Counted from the stretch's first letter, positions 8,036-17,254 are shown. The stretch is 64,000 bases of DNA from Saccharothrix sp. ALI-22-I (GCF_001984175.1 NZ_MTQP01000063.1:278655-342654), one strand, 5' to 3'. Notes: a model not told the origin generated them from the sequence alone. Numbers and translations: made by a program.

Positions 8036-9214
8036 CTAACCCCAGATCGACGTCGCCCACTCGGGGTGGTCGATGAAAGGGTTGCGGTTGCGCTGGTAGC
8101 TGTCGTAGATGACCTGGTTGCGGCGCTTCTCGAACGCATCCGGCGGGTCCTGGGCGTTCCACTGCAACAACACCGACAGCCTGCCGTGGTACGGCGCGGT
8201 GCCGTTGTTGACGTTGTTGTTCATCTCCAGGTTGGGGTAGCCGTCGCCACCCTCGTACCGCACCGCCATGTAGAAGATCATCCGCGCGATGTCGCCCTTC
8301 ACGGCGTTGCGCGGCTCCCACGAGTCGGCGTCGGTGTAGTTGCCGGGAGCCTCGCCGACCGGCGAACCGCCCATGTCGAAGTCCTTGTTGCCGCGCTCGG
8401 CGTTCACCGACACGTCACTGGGCCGCAGGTGGTGGATGTCGGTGCCCGGACCGGTCGCGGTGCCGAAGTCGCCGTGCGACTTGGCCCAGACGTGCTCGCG
8501 GTTCCAGTCGTTCGGATCACCGCCGTTGCTGGTCTTGCTCTGCGAACGGCCCTCGTAGAGCGTGATCACGTTGGCGCTGTTGTTCGGGTCCTGGTCGGTG
8601 GCCTTCAGGGCGTCCCACACCTGGTCGTACGACAGCTTGGTGTTGGTGCGGATGATCCCGTTCAACGCGGTCTTCAACGTCGAGCCCGTCTTGCCGATCG
8701 CGTTGCGGTAGTACGTGTCGTCGTAGCCGCCACCGGGTGCGGTGGTCGTCGTCGTGCCGCCACTGGTGGTGGTACTGGTGGTGGGCGTGGTGCCGGCGTT
8801 CGCGAACGCGGTCGGCGACGTCAGGCCCGGGTGCGAGAAGTACGCGCCCAGAGGACCGGTCACGTCGATCCGCGCACCGAGCAGGCCGGGGTTGGTCCGC
8901 AGGCCCCACTGGGCCCGGAACGCCGACGTGATCTGCACGTACAGCATCTGGCCGGTGCTCGTCTGACTCGGCGAGTCGGCCAGCGCCAACGCGTAGTCGG
9001 ACGGGAAGCCGGACCGCACCACCGTGTTGGTGGCGGTGGGCTGCCCGACCACGTAACCGCGAACGGTGGCGGACGCGCCGGTCTGCTGCCCGATGGCCTG
9101 GGCGACGGTGATCGGCGTGGCGCCGGAGGCAGCGGTGGGGATCAGCAGGGCCGCCGCGATGGCGACGACGGAAACGACAACGGCAAGGGGACTGAGCAGG
9201 GGACGTAGTCGCAC
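8036..9214 (-). CDS. Secreted endonuclease I family nuclease
   Basis: A 392-residue exported protein. A Sec signal peptide (hydrophobic residues about 10-26, 'TAASGA' cleavage) is followed by an OB-fold-like segment ('ATVRGYVVGQPTATN', residues 45-150), a Thr/Gly-rich linker near 160-180, and an endonuclease I domain with 'DWNREHVWAKSHGDFG', 'GTDIHHLRPSDVSVNAERGNKDFD' and 'RMIFYMAVRYEGG'; the His and Asn there match the beta-beta-alpha metal nuclease site. It would degrade extracellular DNA or RNA. GTG at 9214 follows GGAGGA by 8 bases and fits better than the ATG 72 bases upstream. Confidence 0.87.
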   Translation of the reverse strand: MRLRPLLSPLAVVVSVVAIAAALLIPTAASGATPITVAQAIGQQTGASATVRGYVVGQPTATNTVVRSGFPSDYALALADSPSQTSTGQMLYVQITSAFRAQWGLRTNPGLLGARIDVTGPLGAYFSHPGLTSPTAFANAGTTPTTSTTTSGGTTTTTAPGGGYDDTYYRNAIGKTGSTLKTALNGIIRTNTKLSYDQVWDALKATDQDPNNSANVITLYEGRSQSKTSNGGDPNDWNREHVWAKSHGDFGTATGPGTDIHHLRPSDVSVNAERGNKDFDMGGSPVGEAPGNYTDADSWEPRNAVKGDIARMIFYMAVRYEGGDGYPNLEMNNNVNNGTAPYHGRLSVLLQWNAQDPPDAFEKRRNQVIYDSYQRNRNPFIDHPEWATSIWG

Positions 9215-9423
9215 GATGGGGTGTCTCCTCCCGGAGCGCGGCGTCGCAGGGTGGCCGCACGCAGGCAGGATCGCACGAAAAATCACACGTCAGAGTGAAT
9301 GATCAACGAATATTCGTAACGAGACTCCAATGTTCTTCACTTAACACTGAAGCTCTGCGGAACCCATCGAGAAGCCAGGGCTCGGGTCTCACACGTGGTG
9401 GTAGAGCACCGAGGCCCGTCGGC

Positions 9424-10215
9424 TCATGCCTCCGCGTATCGCCGTCGCGGTAGCTCGCTCGGCGCGGGCACCGGTTCCCTACCGCGCACCCAGGCGGCCA
9501 GGCGCGGTGCGAGGAGCCGGTACACCTCCGGGTCCAGGCCCATGCCGGTGTGCGTGCTGTTCACCTCCACGCATTCCGCGCACGGGTCCGCGCACAGATC
9601 CCACGGCGCGATCCTGTCGTTGCGGGAGAACACCGCGATGGCGGGCACCTTCAGCGGCTGGGCCATGGCGGCGGAGTTCGTGTCGTAGCACGTGCCCGCG
9701 AAGCAGTCCTGGTCGAGCAGACCCGGAACACCCGCCGCCGACAGGCGTGCCAACTTCCGCGCCACGCGCACCACGCTGGGGTGCGCGCCCAGTTGATCCA
9801 GCACGGGGCTGGCGAGCATCACCAAGCCACGCACCAACTCCGGCCTGCGCACCGAGAGCAGCCGGGCCAGACCGCCGCCGCGACTCTGCCCGAACAGCAC
9901 GACCGGGCCGCCGGTCGCCTCGGCGTGCGCCTCCAGCCGGCGTTCCAGGCGGTCGACCAGCTCGGTCGTGCAGCCGACGTTCAGGCCGATGCGCGCGCCG
10001 ATGGGCACGTAACCGCGTTTGCGGAACCACGTCCTGGTCATGTGCAGGCTCGCGTCACCGAAGCCGAAGCCGGGCACTAATAGGACACCCAGGCCGCGGC
10101 CTTCACCGGGGTCGGCAGCGCGCCATGCCTGGTGGGTCAGCAGGCGGGGGATGCCGAGCATCGCCACCAGCACCTGCTCCCGGGCCACCGCACGTGTCGC
10201 CTCGACCACGCTCAT
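9424..10215 (-). CDS. Alpha/beta hydrolase
   Basis: A 263-residue alpha/beta-hydrolase-fold protein without signal peptide. The nucleophile elbow is 'VVLFGQSRGGGLARLL' (Ser in G-x-S-x-G) near residue 105; 'VLLVPGFGFGD' near residue 45 is the oxyanion loop. A candidate Asp ('FSRNDRIAPWDL') and His ('NSTHTGMG') complete a triad near the C-terminus. It resembles esterase or lipase-like hydrolases of actinobacteria. ATG at 10215 has GGAGG 5-6 bases upstream. It is divergent from the methyltransferase at 10318. Confidence 0.83.
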   Translation of the reverse strand: MSVVEATRAVAREQVLVAMLGIPRLLTHQAWRAADPGEGRGLGVLLVPGFGFGDASLHMTRTWFRKRGYVPIGARIGLNVGCTTELVDRLERRLEAHAEATGGPVVLFGQSRGGGLARLLSVRRPELVRGLVMLASPVLDQLGAHPSVVRVARKLARLSAAGVPGLLDQDCFAGTCYDTNSAAMAQPLKVPAIAVFSRNDRIAPWDLCADPCAECVEVNSTHTGMGLDPEVYRLLAPRLAAWVRGREPVPAPSELPRRRYAEA

Positions 10216-10237
10216 CCGACCTCCTCGTCCAGAGGAC

Positions 10238-10252
10238 ACGGGGATTCCCCGT
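10238..10252. promoter_or_regulatory. Candidate operator palindrome between divergent genes
   Basis: ACGGGGA-T-TCCCCGT is a 7-bp perfect palindrome with a single central base. It lies 23 bases upstream of the minus-strand hydrolase start and 66 bases upstream of the plus-strand methyltransferase start. Confidence 0.35.
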
Positions 10253-10317
10253 CATGGGCGGTCCATGCCTCAAAATCGCTTTCGTTTGCCCTGGAGAACG
10301 ACGGGAACCACAGTCCT

Positions 10318-10965
10318 ATGTGGTTGTGGAGGCCGCCGGGCGTGTACCGGCCCCAGGAGGACACGTGGCTGATGGCCGAGGCGTTAGCGGGCGCGGGGAT
10401 ACCGCGCGGTGGGCGGGTGTTGGACGTGTGCACCGGTACCGGCGCGTTGGCGATCGCGGCGGGACTCGCCGGTGCGGGTGCCGTCACGGCGGTGGACCGG
10501 TGTCGCCGTGCGGTGACCGCCACCTGGTTCAACGCCCGGGTGCGCGGTCTCGCGGTGCGCGTGCGGCACGGTGACTTCGGCGATCTGGTCGGTGACGGGG
10601 AATTCGACCTCGTCATGGCCAACCCGCCTTACGTGCCCAGCACCGAGGTGCCGGAACGGGGGCGTGCGCGGGCGTGGGACGCCGGGTTGAGGGGACGCTC
10701 GGTGCTCGACCGGTTGTGCGCGGTGATGCCGTTGTTGTTGGCGGCGAAGGGCATCGGGCTGATCGTGCACTCGTCGCTGTGCGATTCGGACGTCACGCTG
10801 CGGCAGTTGCGCGGTGGTGGGTTGAAGGCGTCGGTGGTCGCCCGCCGCACGGTCCCGTTCGGGCCGGTCATGCGTGAGCGGGCCGGGTGGTTGGCCCGGC
10901 GCGGCCTCATCGAGGACGACCAGGAGCACGAGGAACTGGTGGTGATCCGTGCCGACGCCGCGTGA
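10318..10965 (+). CDS. HemK2/MTQ2 family protein methyltransferase
   Basis: A 215-residue class I SAM methyltransferase. It shows 'VLDVCTGTGALAIAAG' (SAM motif I, about residues 33-48), an acidic 'AVDRCRRAV', and the family's catalytic 'FDLVMANPPYVPS' (NPPY, about residue 105). The NPPY motif is that of enzymes methylating Gln or N-atoms, such as release-factor methylases. 'YRPQEDTWLM' near the N-terminus is a HemK2-type feature. The target protein is not known. The stop overlaps the start of the CDGSH gene. Confidence 0.83.
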   Translation: MWLWRPPGVYRPQEDTWLMAEALAGAGIPRGGRVLDVCTGTGALAIAAGLAGAGAVTAVDRCRRAVTATWFNARVRGLAVRVRHGDFGDLVGDGEFDLVMANPPYVPSTEVPERGRARAWDAGLRGRSVLDRLCAVMPLLLAAKGIGLIVHSSLCDSDVTLRQLRGGGLKASVVARRTVPFGPVMRERAGWLARRGLIEDDQEHEELVVIRADAA

Positions 10966-11140
10966 CGCCCGAGTGGTGACCGTCGTGCCCGGCGGACCCC
11001 TCCTGGTGGAAGGGCCCGTCGAGCTGCGGCTGGACGACGGCACGGTGGTCTGCTCGGACCGGTTCGTCGTCGCGGTGTGCGCGTGCCGCCGCAGCAAGCG
11101 CTACCCGCTGTGCGACACGAGCCACCGCAAACGACGCTGA
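10949..11140 (+). CDS. CDGSH-type iron-sulfur domain protein
   Basis: A 63-residue protein whose C-terminus carries 'CACRRSKRYPLCDTSH', matching the C-x-C-x2-S-x3-P-x-C-D-x-x-H spacing of CDGSH 2Fe-2S proteins (three Cys and one His ligand), with T in place of the usual G. The upstream half is a short beta segment. It would be a small cytoplasmic redox or sensor protein. The GTG at 10949 overlaps the upstream methyltransferase, suggesting coupling; a GTG at about 10974 is an alternative start. Confidence 0.82.
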   Translation: MPTPRDARVVTVVPGGPLLVEGPVELRLDDGTVVCSDRFVVAVCACRRSKRYPLCDTSHRKRR

Positions 11141-11155
11141 GACCCTGGCTCTCAG
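11137..11155. terminator. Small hairpin between convergent genes
   Basis: CTGAGA (11137-11142) pairs with TCTCAG (11150-11155) across a 7-base loop, spanning both stop codons of the convergent CDGSH and haem-oxygenase-like genes. Confidence 0.4.
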
Positions 11156-12147
11156 AGGGGTAGGCGCAACGCCGTCTGCCCCTCTTTCCACGCCCTCAAC
11201 AGGTGCTCCCCCAGGCGCTGCTCCAACAACTCCGTTGCCTGCACCCCGAACACCACGGACTCGGTCAGCTCCGGCTCACGGGCCAGCAGGTCGCCGATCA
11301 CGTCCCGGCGCATCACCTGCTCGTGCACCGCGTCCGCCTCGATGTGCTCGGTGAAGAACTCCACGCAATCCGGGTGCGCGTCCATGCGCTCCAACGCCTT
11401 CGCAATCCGCGCGGCACTGGGCGCGGTGGTGATCTCGGCGGCGGCGAAGTGCCCCACCAGGCCACCGCGCAACGACCGGTGCAGCCCGCACAGCGACATC
11501 AGGTTCACCGTGGCCAGCATCGCGGCCGGTGCGTGCTCCAGGTAGTGCAGGTAGCCGTCGTCCAGACCCGCGCCGACGAGCAGGTTCGCGAACAGCGTCG
11601 AGTGCATGCGGTCACCGTGCCCGCCGCCGAACTCGTCGAACTCCACGGCCACCAGCGCCGCCTTCGCCCGGCCGCGCAGGCGTGGGATCACCCAGGCGTG
11701 CGGATCGGCCTCCTTGAGGTGGTAGATCGACCGCAACGCCAGGTATTCGCGCATCTGCCACCACTCCCCTTCGTCCTTGAGGTGGTGGCTCACGCCGACG
11801 CCGTCGACCGGCTCGACCAGCAGTTCGTCCAACACGTCGCCGATGTCCGCACCGCCGGGGACGTCCGCGCGCAGCGCGTCGAGGAACACCCGTTCCAGGG
11901 CGGCGCGGAACCGCAGGAGCTCCGGGTCCCACTCCCATTCGTCCGACACGCCCGCGAAGCCCTGGTAGTGCAGCTCGTAGCACACGTGCAGGGCCAGTTG
12001 CAGGTCTTCGCCGTACGGGTCCGCCGAAACCCGCGACGGCAGGTCGGCCTGCGGGGCGGCGCGCAGGGCGTCGATCACGGCGGCGGACAGGGGGCCGCGC
12101 GGGGTCGGCAGCACGGCCTGGTCGACGGCAGGGTCCACAGTGGTCAT
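11152..12147 (-). CDS. Iron-containing redox enzyme family protein (haem-oxygenase-like fold)
   Basis: A 331-residue mostly helical protein. It has 'HVCYELHYQGFAGV' near residue 55, 'VEFDEFGGGHGDRMHSTLF' near 170 and 'FFTEHIEADAVHEQV' near 265. This spaced E/H set is typical of haem-oxygenase-like di-iron oxidases and relatives. Such enzymes oxidise or desaturate diverse substrates; this subfamily is common in actinomycetes without assigned reaction. It is the promoter-distal gene of a minus-strand operon with YbdK (10-base gap) and the Rieske oxidoreductase. Confidence 0.78.
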   Translation of the reverse strand: MTTVDPAVDQAVLPTPRGPLSAAVIDALRAAPQADLPSRVSADPYGEDLQLALHVCYELHYQGFAGVSDEWEWDPELLRFRAALERVFLDALRADVPGGADIGDVLDELLVEPVDGVGVSHHLKDEGEWWQMREYLALRSIYHLKEADPHAWVIPRLRGRAKAALVAVEFDEFGGGHGDRMHSTLFANLLVGAGLDDGYLHYLEHAPAAMLATVNLMSLCGLHRSLRGGLVGHFAAAEITTAPSAARIAKALERMDAHPDCVEFFTEHIEADAVHEQVMRRDVIGDLLAREPELTESVVFGVQATELLEQRLGEHLLRAWKEGQTALRLPL

Positions 12148-12156
12148 GGCCGGGGG

Positions 12157-13233
12157 TTACCCGTTCCGGTCGAGGTGCACGCCGGTCGAGACGCGCGCGA
12201 GCAGGTTCACGGCCGCCTCCGGTGATCCGGCCCGGCGCTGCCGTTGTGCGCCCGTCCCGTTGGCCAGCACGCCGCGCACCAGGGACCGGATGCGGTCGCG
12301 GTCGTCGCCCAGCGCGTCGGACACGTGCTCCAGCAACGCTTCCACCAGCTCGACAGCGGGCACCTGACGTGCCGCGTTCGGATCGACGCCCGGACCGGAC
12401 AACCCGTACCGGGCCGCCGACCACACCGCCGCCGCCAACACCTGCTCGTCCGGTTCCGGAGCGGTTCCGGCTTCCCGTGCCGTGTCCACGAGGGCCCTGG
12501 TCAGACCGGCCTGGAGCACGGCGTCGTCCACAGTCGCCGCGGTGTCGGCGGCACGCACCTCGACGGTCGGGTACCGCGGTGACGGCCGGGCCAGCCAGAA
12601 CGTCATGGTCGCGTCCACCAGCACCCCGCACGCCACCAGCCGGGCCACCCGAACGTCGTGCTCGGCGGCCGTCCGGAAGAACGGCGGCACGCCCGAGCCG
12701 GGGAACCCCGCCTGGTCCATCATCCGCCAACTCGCGTACCCGGTGTCCCGGCCCCGGTCGTACGGCGAATTACCGCCCAACGCCAGCAGCGTCGGCAGCC
12801 ACGGCCGCAGGTGGTTGACCACGTGCACCGTCGTCTCCCGATCGGGCACGCCGATGTGGACGTGACAGCCGCAGCACTGGTACTCGCTCACCTGGCCGCG
12901 GTACATCGACTCGATCCGCGCGAACCTCTCCCCCGCGCTCAACCGCGGTTCCGGGTCGGCGAGCGGCGGCGATCCGGACGGGATCAGCAGCAGTCCCTCG
13001 GCGTGGGCGGCATCGGCCAACGCACGCCGCCCCCGCACGAGCTGGTCGCGCAACTCGTCCAGGTCCTCGCACACACCGCTGGCGAACTCCACCTGGGTGC
13101 CGCTCAGCTCACGGTGCACCTCCGCGCCCGGTGGCAACGCGCCCACGCGCGCCAGCACGTCCGCCGCGCGTGCCACCGGACGACGCGTCAACGGGTCCAT
13201 GAGGAGGAATTCCTCCTCGACACCCACCGTCAT
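12157..13233 (-). CDS. ybdK: Carboxylate-amine ligase, glutamate-cysteine ligase type 2 family
   Basis: A 358-residue ATP-dependent ligase of the GCS2/YbdK family, which joins an amino group to the gamma or alpha carboxylate of Glu-like substrates. Signatures are the N-terminal 'TVGVEEEFLLMD', 'ELSGTQVEFASGVC' near 45, 'CCGCHVHIGVPDRE' near 120 and 'NSPYDRGRDTGYASWR' near 160. Length is normal. Its ATG overlaps the TGA of the upstream oxidoreductase, so the two are coupled. In this context it could make a small gamma-glutamyl compound; the product is not determinable. Confidence 0.86.
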   Translation of the reverse strand: MTVGVEEEFLLMDPLTRRPVARAADVLARVGALPPGAEVHRELSGTQVEFASGVCEDLDELRDQLVRGRRALADAAHAEGLLLIPSGSPPLADPEPRLSAGERFARIESMYRGQVSEYQCCGCHVHIGVPDRETTVHVVNHLRPWLPTLLALGGNSPYDRGRDTGYASWRMMDQAGFPGSGVPPFFRTAAEHDVRVARLVACGVLVDATMTFWLARPSPRYPTVEVRAADTAATVDDAVLQAGLTRALVDTAREAGTAPEPDEQVLAAAVWSAARYGLSGPGVDPNAARQVPAVELVEALLEHVSDALGDDRDRIRSLVRGVLANGTGAQRQRRAGSPEAAVNLLARVSTGVHLDRNG

Positions 13234-14741
13234 CAGGCCGGATCACGCCGGGGCAGCGGCTTGGTCGCCGGGCCTTCGAGCACGGCGCCGTCCACGTCGA
13301 ACCGCGAGCCGTGGCACGGGCAGTCCCAACTGTGCTCGGCGGAGTTGAACCGGACCAGACAGCCCAGGTGCGTGCAGCGCAACGACACGCCGTGCACGCC
13401 GCCCGCCTCGTCGCGGTACACGCCGGCCTTGCCCGTGCCGTCACGCACCACCCGCGCCTCGCCGACCGGCACCTGCGCGACCGACTCGACCTCGGCCGAC
13501 TTCAGCCGGTCGCCGACCAGGTCCACGGCCACCTTCGCGTTCAGCTTGGCCAACTTCGGCGTGGCGCCCAGGCTCAGCCGGTGCGGGCTGAACCGCGCTT
13601 TCAACGGGTTCTCCCGGCCCACGACCAGGTCGGTCAGCAGCTCGGCGGCCATGGTGCCGTTGCTCAATCCCCACTTCATGAACCCGGTCGCGACGTACAA
13701 CGTGGTCGAGCCCGGCGTGTAGGGGCCGATCATCGGCAGGTTGTCGTAGGACTTCGGGTCCTGCGCGGACCAGCGGTGGGTGACTTCGGCGACGTCCCAG
13801 TGTTCGCGGGCGAAAGCGGTGAGCTCGTCGTACGGGTCGCCTGGGGACGATCCGGTCGGGTGGCTGCGCCCGGCGACGACCAGCAGGTCGCCGGACCTCG
13901 CCAGCGACCACGACGGGCTGCCCGCGCTGATCGCGAGCCCGGTCGGCGGCGTGCCGGACCGCAGCGTCGCGGCCACGCAGTAGGACCGGGAGGGCTCCAG
14001 CCGGGCGAAGTACAGGCCGCGGTCCAGGATCGGGTAGTGCGTGGCGATCACGACGCGTTCGGCCACGACCGTGCCGCGGTCGGTGTGGACGCGGCTCGGC
14101 GTGCCGTCCTCGATGCCCAGCACCCGGCTGCCCTCGTAGATGCGGCTCCCGTCGCCGTCCACGACCTCCGCGAGGCCGCGCACGTACTTCACCGGGTGGA
14201 TCAGCAGCTGGTCGTCGAGCCGCACCGCGCCCGCCACCGGGAACGGCACGCCCATCAGCTCACCGCGATCGCGTGACACCGGCAGACCCGCCCTGATCGC
14301 GGCGGTGGCCTCCTTGTCGACGGCGGGCAGCTCCTTCACGTTGAACGCGAACGTGTAGGCGGGCATCCGCCGCAGGTCGCACGCGATGCCCAATTCGGAC
14401 ACCAGCGCCGCCACCCGCTCGACCGCGGCCGCGTTCCCGGTGGCGTAGTCGGCCGCTGCCTCGGCGCTGTGCTTGCGCTCGATGGTCGAGTACACAGTGG
14501 ACTGCAGCGCGGTCACCTTCGCGGTGTTGTTGCCGCTCACCCCGCTGCCCACCCGATCGGCCTCCACGAGCGCGACCCGCAGACCCGCGCGCTTGAGCAG
14601 CAACGCCGTGGTGACACCCGTGATACCGGCCCCGACGACCGCGACGTCCACGGTCGTCTCGCCGGTGAGCACGGGAAACCGGCCGTGCGGGATCGCCTCC
14701 GACCACAGCGAGTGCCGGGCCGTCGTGGTCGCTTCCGTCAT
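13233..14741 (-). CDS. FAD-dependent oxidoreductase with C-terminal Rieske 2Fe-2S domain
   Basis: A 502-residue fusion. The N-terminal DAO-type FAD domain shows 'VDVAVVGAGITGVTTALLLKRAGLRVALVEAD' (GxGxxG, about residues 28-59) and 'TMIGPYTPGS'-type substrate region. The C-terminal Rieske domain (about residues 420-502) carries 'CTHLGCLVRFNSAEHSWDCPCHGSRFD', with the C-x-H and C-x2-H ligands. This architecture occurs in actinomycetes and cyanobacteria; the Rieske centre probably shuttles electrons to or from FAD. It is the first gene of the minus-strand operon. An open frame continues about 700 bases upstream, but the ATG at 14741 begins the conserved region. Confidence 0.86.
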   Translation of the reverse strand: MTEATTTARHSLWSEAIPHGRFPVLTGETTVDVAVVGAGITGVTTALLLKRAGLRVALVEADRVGSGVSGNNTAKVTALQSTVYSTIERKHSAEAAADYATGNAAAVERVAALVSELGIACDLRRMPAYTFAFNVKELPAVDKEATAAIRAGLPVSRDRGELMGVPFPVAGAVRLDDQLLIHPVKYVRGLAEVVDGDGSRIYEGSRVLGIEDGTPSRVHTDRGTVVAERVVIATHYPILDRGLYFARLEPSRSYCVAATLRSGTPPTGLAISAGSPSWSLARSGDLLVVAGRSHPTGSSPGDPYDELTAFAREHWDVAEVTHRWSAQDPKSYDNLPMIGPYTPGSTTLYVATGFMKWGLSNGTMAAELLTDLVVGRENPLKARFSPHRLSLGATPKLAKLNAKVAVDLVGDRLKSAEVESVAQVPVGEARVVRDGTGKAGVYRDEAGGVHGVSLRCTHLGCLVRFNSAEHSWDCPCHGSRFDVDGAVLEGPATKPLPRRDPA

Positions 14742-14801
14742 GCCTAGCTCATACCCGCGCAATTCGTGTTCGAACCTCGACAGGCGGGTTACCCAGGCTT
14801 C

Positions 14802-15239
14802 ATGCGCACCTTCGCCGACCTCGACGACCTCGTCGCGCTGATCGAGGACCGGGCGCCCGCGCACGAGTTGTTCGTGCGCTGGTCGCGTGGTCCCGACGCG
14901 GACGGCGGGCGGAGCAGCCGGGACGGGTTGACCGGTGGGCGGCTGCCCGGCCTGTCCGCCAACCCGCTGGCGGTCGAGCCGTGGTGGGGGGACCGGCCCC
15001 TGCGGCTGTGGGTGGCCCGTCGCCTGCACGACTACCGCCACCTGCGGGAACGTCGTGGACCGGGGGTGCGGCCGTGGGTGTTGGAGGGCGAGGAGGTCGG
15101 GCGGGGTCCGGACAACGAGCCCTTGGTCCTTTGCCGTCACCCGGTCGGGTGGATCGCCGATGAGGTGATGACCGAGTGCGAAGACCTGGTCGAGGTGCAC
15201 GCGGACACCAACTGGGGGCCGCTCGACCGGGAGAGCTAA
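14802..15239 (+). CDS. DUF6098 family protein
   Basis: A 145-residue protein that matches what I remember of the DUF6098 family: 'LFVRWSRGPDAD', 'DGLTGGRLPGLSANPLAVEPWWGDRPLRLWVARRL' core and 'YRHLRERRGPGVRPWVLEGEEVGRGPDNEPL'. No function is known. No signal peptide or membrane segment. ATG at 14802 gives a family-like N-terminus 'MRTFADLDDLV'. Its stop overlaps the stop of the convergent ceramidase gene by 3 bases. Confidence 0.75.
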   Translation: MRTFADLDDLVALIEDRAPAHELFVRWSRGPDADGGRSSRDGLTGGRLPGLSANPLAVEPWWGDRPLRLWVARRLHDYRHLRERRGPGVRPWVLEGEEVGRGPDNEPLVLCRHPVGWIADEVMTECEDLVEVHADTNWGPLDRES

Positions 15240-17254
15240 CCGACGGTGAACGTCCTGGTCGTGCCGGTGAACGGGGTGATCGCACCGGTCCAGCCGCTCT
15301 TCCAGTCCCCGTGGTGCACGATCCGGTACGTGCCCGCGGGTGTGCCTGCCGGGATCGTCCACGTGATGGTGGCGTTCGAGTTCGCCACGCCCTCGCGTTG
15401 CCAGCGGTACCGGGTGGACCAGTCGCCGTCGTCGGCGTGCCGGGTCCACTGGCCGTCGACCAGGCGCTGTACCTCCAGGAACGTGCCGTTGCGGCGCAGG
15501 TTGTTCTTCGGGTGCCCGGTCACGAACACCGCCGTGGCGGTCTGGCCGCGGGCGTAGGTCGCGGCCGGCTCGGTGAGGACGTCGCCGAACGAGCGCCCCG
15601 ACGGCTTGTCGTCGAACACCACCCCGGTCTGGAGGTTGATATCGGTGAACGGCGGCTTGGCCGGCGTCGGGCCGGGCGCGAGCGGCGTGCCCGCGCGCAG
15701 TGACGCGGCCAGCTTGGTGAATTCCTGCTGGTAGGCGGGCAGGGTGTTGCGGCCGAACAACGTCGAGCCGCCCTCGTACTGCTGGAGGTCGTACTCCTCC
15801 GGTGTGGTCACGTACTGGCTGTAGTCGTTGGCGTAGCCCTGCACCAGCACGTTCTCCACCGGCACCCCGACCTCGGCGGCCACCGCGCGCCGGAGGCGCA
15901 GACCGGCCACGATCGTCACCTCACCCGGCACCGCGACCAGGTGCAGCGGCCCGATCCTCACGATCTGCAACGGCACCACGTTCGGCGTGGCCTGCACCAG
16001 ACCGGTCGGCACCAGCGACGCCTTCGGGTACTGGCAGTCCCGCAGCCACTGCGGCACCTCGACGTCCAGCGGTTCGAACAGCGCCTTCCACGGGCTGGTC
16101 ATGCCCTCGCTGAAACCGGGGATCGCCGGACCGTCCTCCACGCTGCCGGCCATGGTGGACGCGCCGACCACGCCCGGACACGTCGTGCCCGGCCTGCCGT
16201 CGGTGGTGTACCGGCCGTCGACCGCGACCGCCGACATGTCCACGAACCGCATCCGGTAGTCCACTCCGCCGGTGACCGGCGTCTGCGGACCGGCGAACAC
16301 CTGCTGCGCCTTGCGGTTCTGCCGCTCGCCGATGATGCGGGTGTTCTCCACCTCGTCCTCGGTGGGCCCGGAACCGGGCCGCAGGTTGAGGTTGGGCGAC
16401 ATGTCGCCGGCGTTGGTGTTGGGGAACGCCGCGACGAACCCGGCCCGGTCCTCCAGGTACCGCACACCGCGGTCGTCGTGCTCCCACTGGTAGGCCGCGT
16501 AACCCTTGTTGTCCGGGCTGATCAGGGTGTTCTTGTTCGTCATCGACGTGTTGTGGGTGGCGAACCAGCTGATCGCCCCGACGTCCGCGCCGTTCTGCCG
16601 GAACCGCAGCACGGTCATCGCCGGGTCGATCGCCCGCGGGAAGTACGCCTTGTCCGCCGCCGGGTTCCGCTCGAACGCGACCCGCGACCGGTTCACGCTG
16701 GCGTCGGTCAACTCGCCGCGTCCCAGGGACAACTCGCCCGGTTTGAGGTCTTCGTGCGCTTGCACGACCGATTCCGTGATGCCGTCGGTGATGGCGTTCA
16801 ACGTCTGCGGCTGCATGCCGAGGATCGACAGGTTGTAGGCCAGGTTGTGCGAGTAGCCGCCGGGTCCGGCGTGCGTGTGGGTGGCGGAGAGCAGCACGTT
16901 CTCACGGGTGTAGAGGGAGCCGTAGCGGGCCTGGAGCTTGGCCAGCACCGCTTCCTGCACCGCCCGGAAGATCATCGCCAGGTCCGCGTTGACGTAGACG
17001 ACGCGCTTGCCGGTGGCCTGGTCGACCACGACGAACGCCCGTGACCGCTGGCGCTGGTGCACGCCGGTGGTCTTCTGGTCGAACGCCGAGTACCCCATCA
17101 TCCCGTTCTCGGCGGCGGGTCCGGTGACGTCGGAGATGCCCCGCCCGACCAGGTAGGGCTGCGGTGCCGCGTCCGCCACCGGCAGGCCGATCACCACCAG
17201 TGCGCTGACCAGCGCGGATGCCGCCAATGACCGCCGAGAGACCCGCATCCGCAC
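15236..17254 (-). CDS. Secreted neutral/alkaline ceramidase
   Basis: A 672-residue exported hydrolase that splits the N-acyl bond of ceramide to sphingosine and fatty acid. A signal peptide with a twin Arg ('SRRSLAAS') and hydrophobic stretch to about residue 29 precedes the catalytic domain: 'GRGISDVTGPAAENGMMGY', 'NVLLSATHTHAGPGGYSH' (zinc His pair, near residue 120), 'FPNTNAGDMSPNLN' (near 280), and the C-terminal immunoglobulin-like domain ('TWTIPAGTPAGTYRIVHHGDWKS'). Length matches bacterial ceramidases. It is useful for degrading eukaryotic sphingolipids in soil or a host. Monocistronic. Confidence 0.9.
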   Translation of the reverse strand: MRMRVSRRSLAASALVSALVVIGLPVADAAPQPYLVGRGISDVTGPAAENGMMGYSAFDQKTTGVHQRQRSRAFVVVDQATGKRVVYVNADLAMIFRAVQEAVLAKLQARYGSLYTRENVLLSATHTHAGPGGYSHNLAYNLSILGMQPQTLNAITDGITESVVQAHEDLKPGELSLGRGELTDASVNRSRVAFERNPAADKAYFPRAIDPAMTVLRFRQNGADVGAISWFATHNTSMTNKNTLISPDNKGYAAYQWEHDDRGVRYLEDRAGFVAAFPNTNAGDMSPNLNLRPGSGPTEDEVENTRIIGERQNRKAQQVFAGPQTPVTGGVDYRMRFVDMSAVAVDGRYTTDGRPGTTCPGVVGASTMAGSVEDGPAIPGFSEGMTSPWKALFEPLDVEVPQWLRDCQYPKASLVPTGLVQATPNVVPLQIVRIGPLHLVAVPGEVTIVAGLRLRRAVAAEVGVPVENVLVQGYANDYSQYVTTPEEYDLQQYEGGSTLFGRNTLPAYQQEFTKLAASLRAGTPLAPGPTPAKPPFTDINLQTGVVFDDKPSGRSFGDVLTEPAATYARGQTATAVFVTGHPKNNLRRNGTFLEVQRLVDGQWTRHADDGDWSTRYRWQREGVANSNATITWTIPAGTPAGTYRIVHHGDWKSGWTGAITPFTGTTRTFTVG

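Noticed and set aside
13233..15449. Minus-strand frame extending the Rieske protein to 738 residues
   Set aside because: The extra 235 residues are antisense to the DUF6098 gene and ceramidase end, Arg/Pro-rich and without homology; the ATG at 14741 is the proper start.
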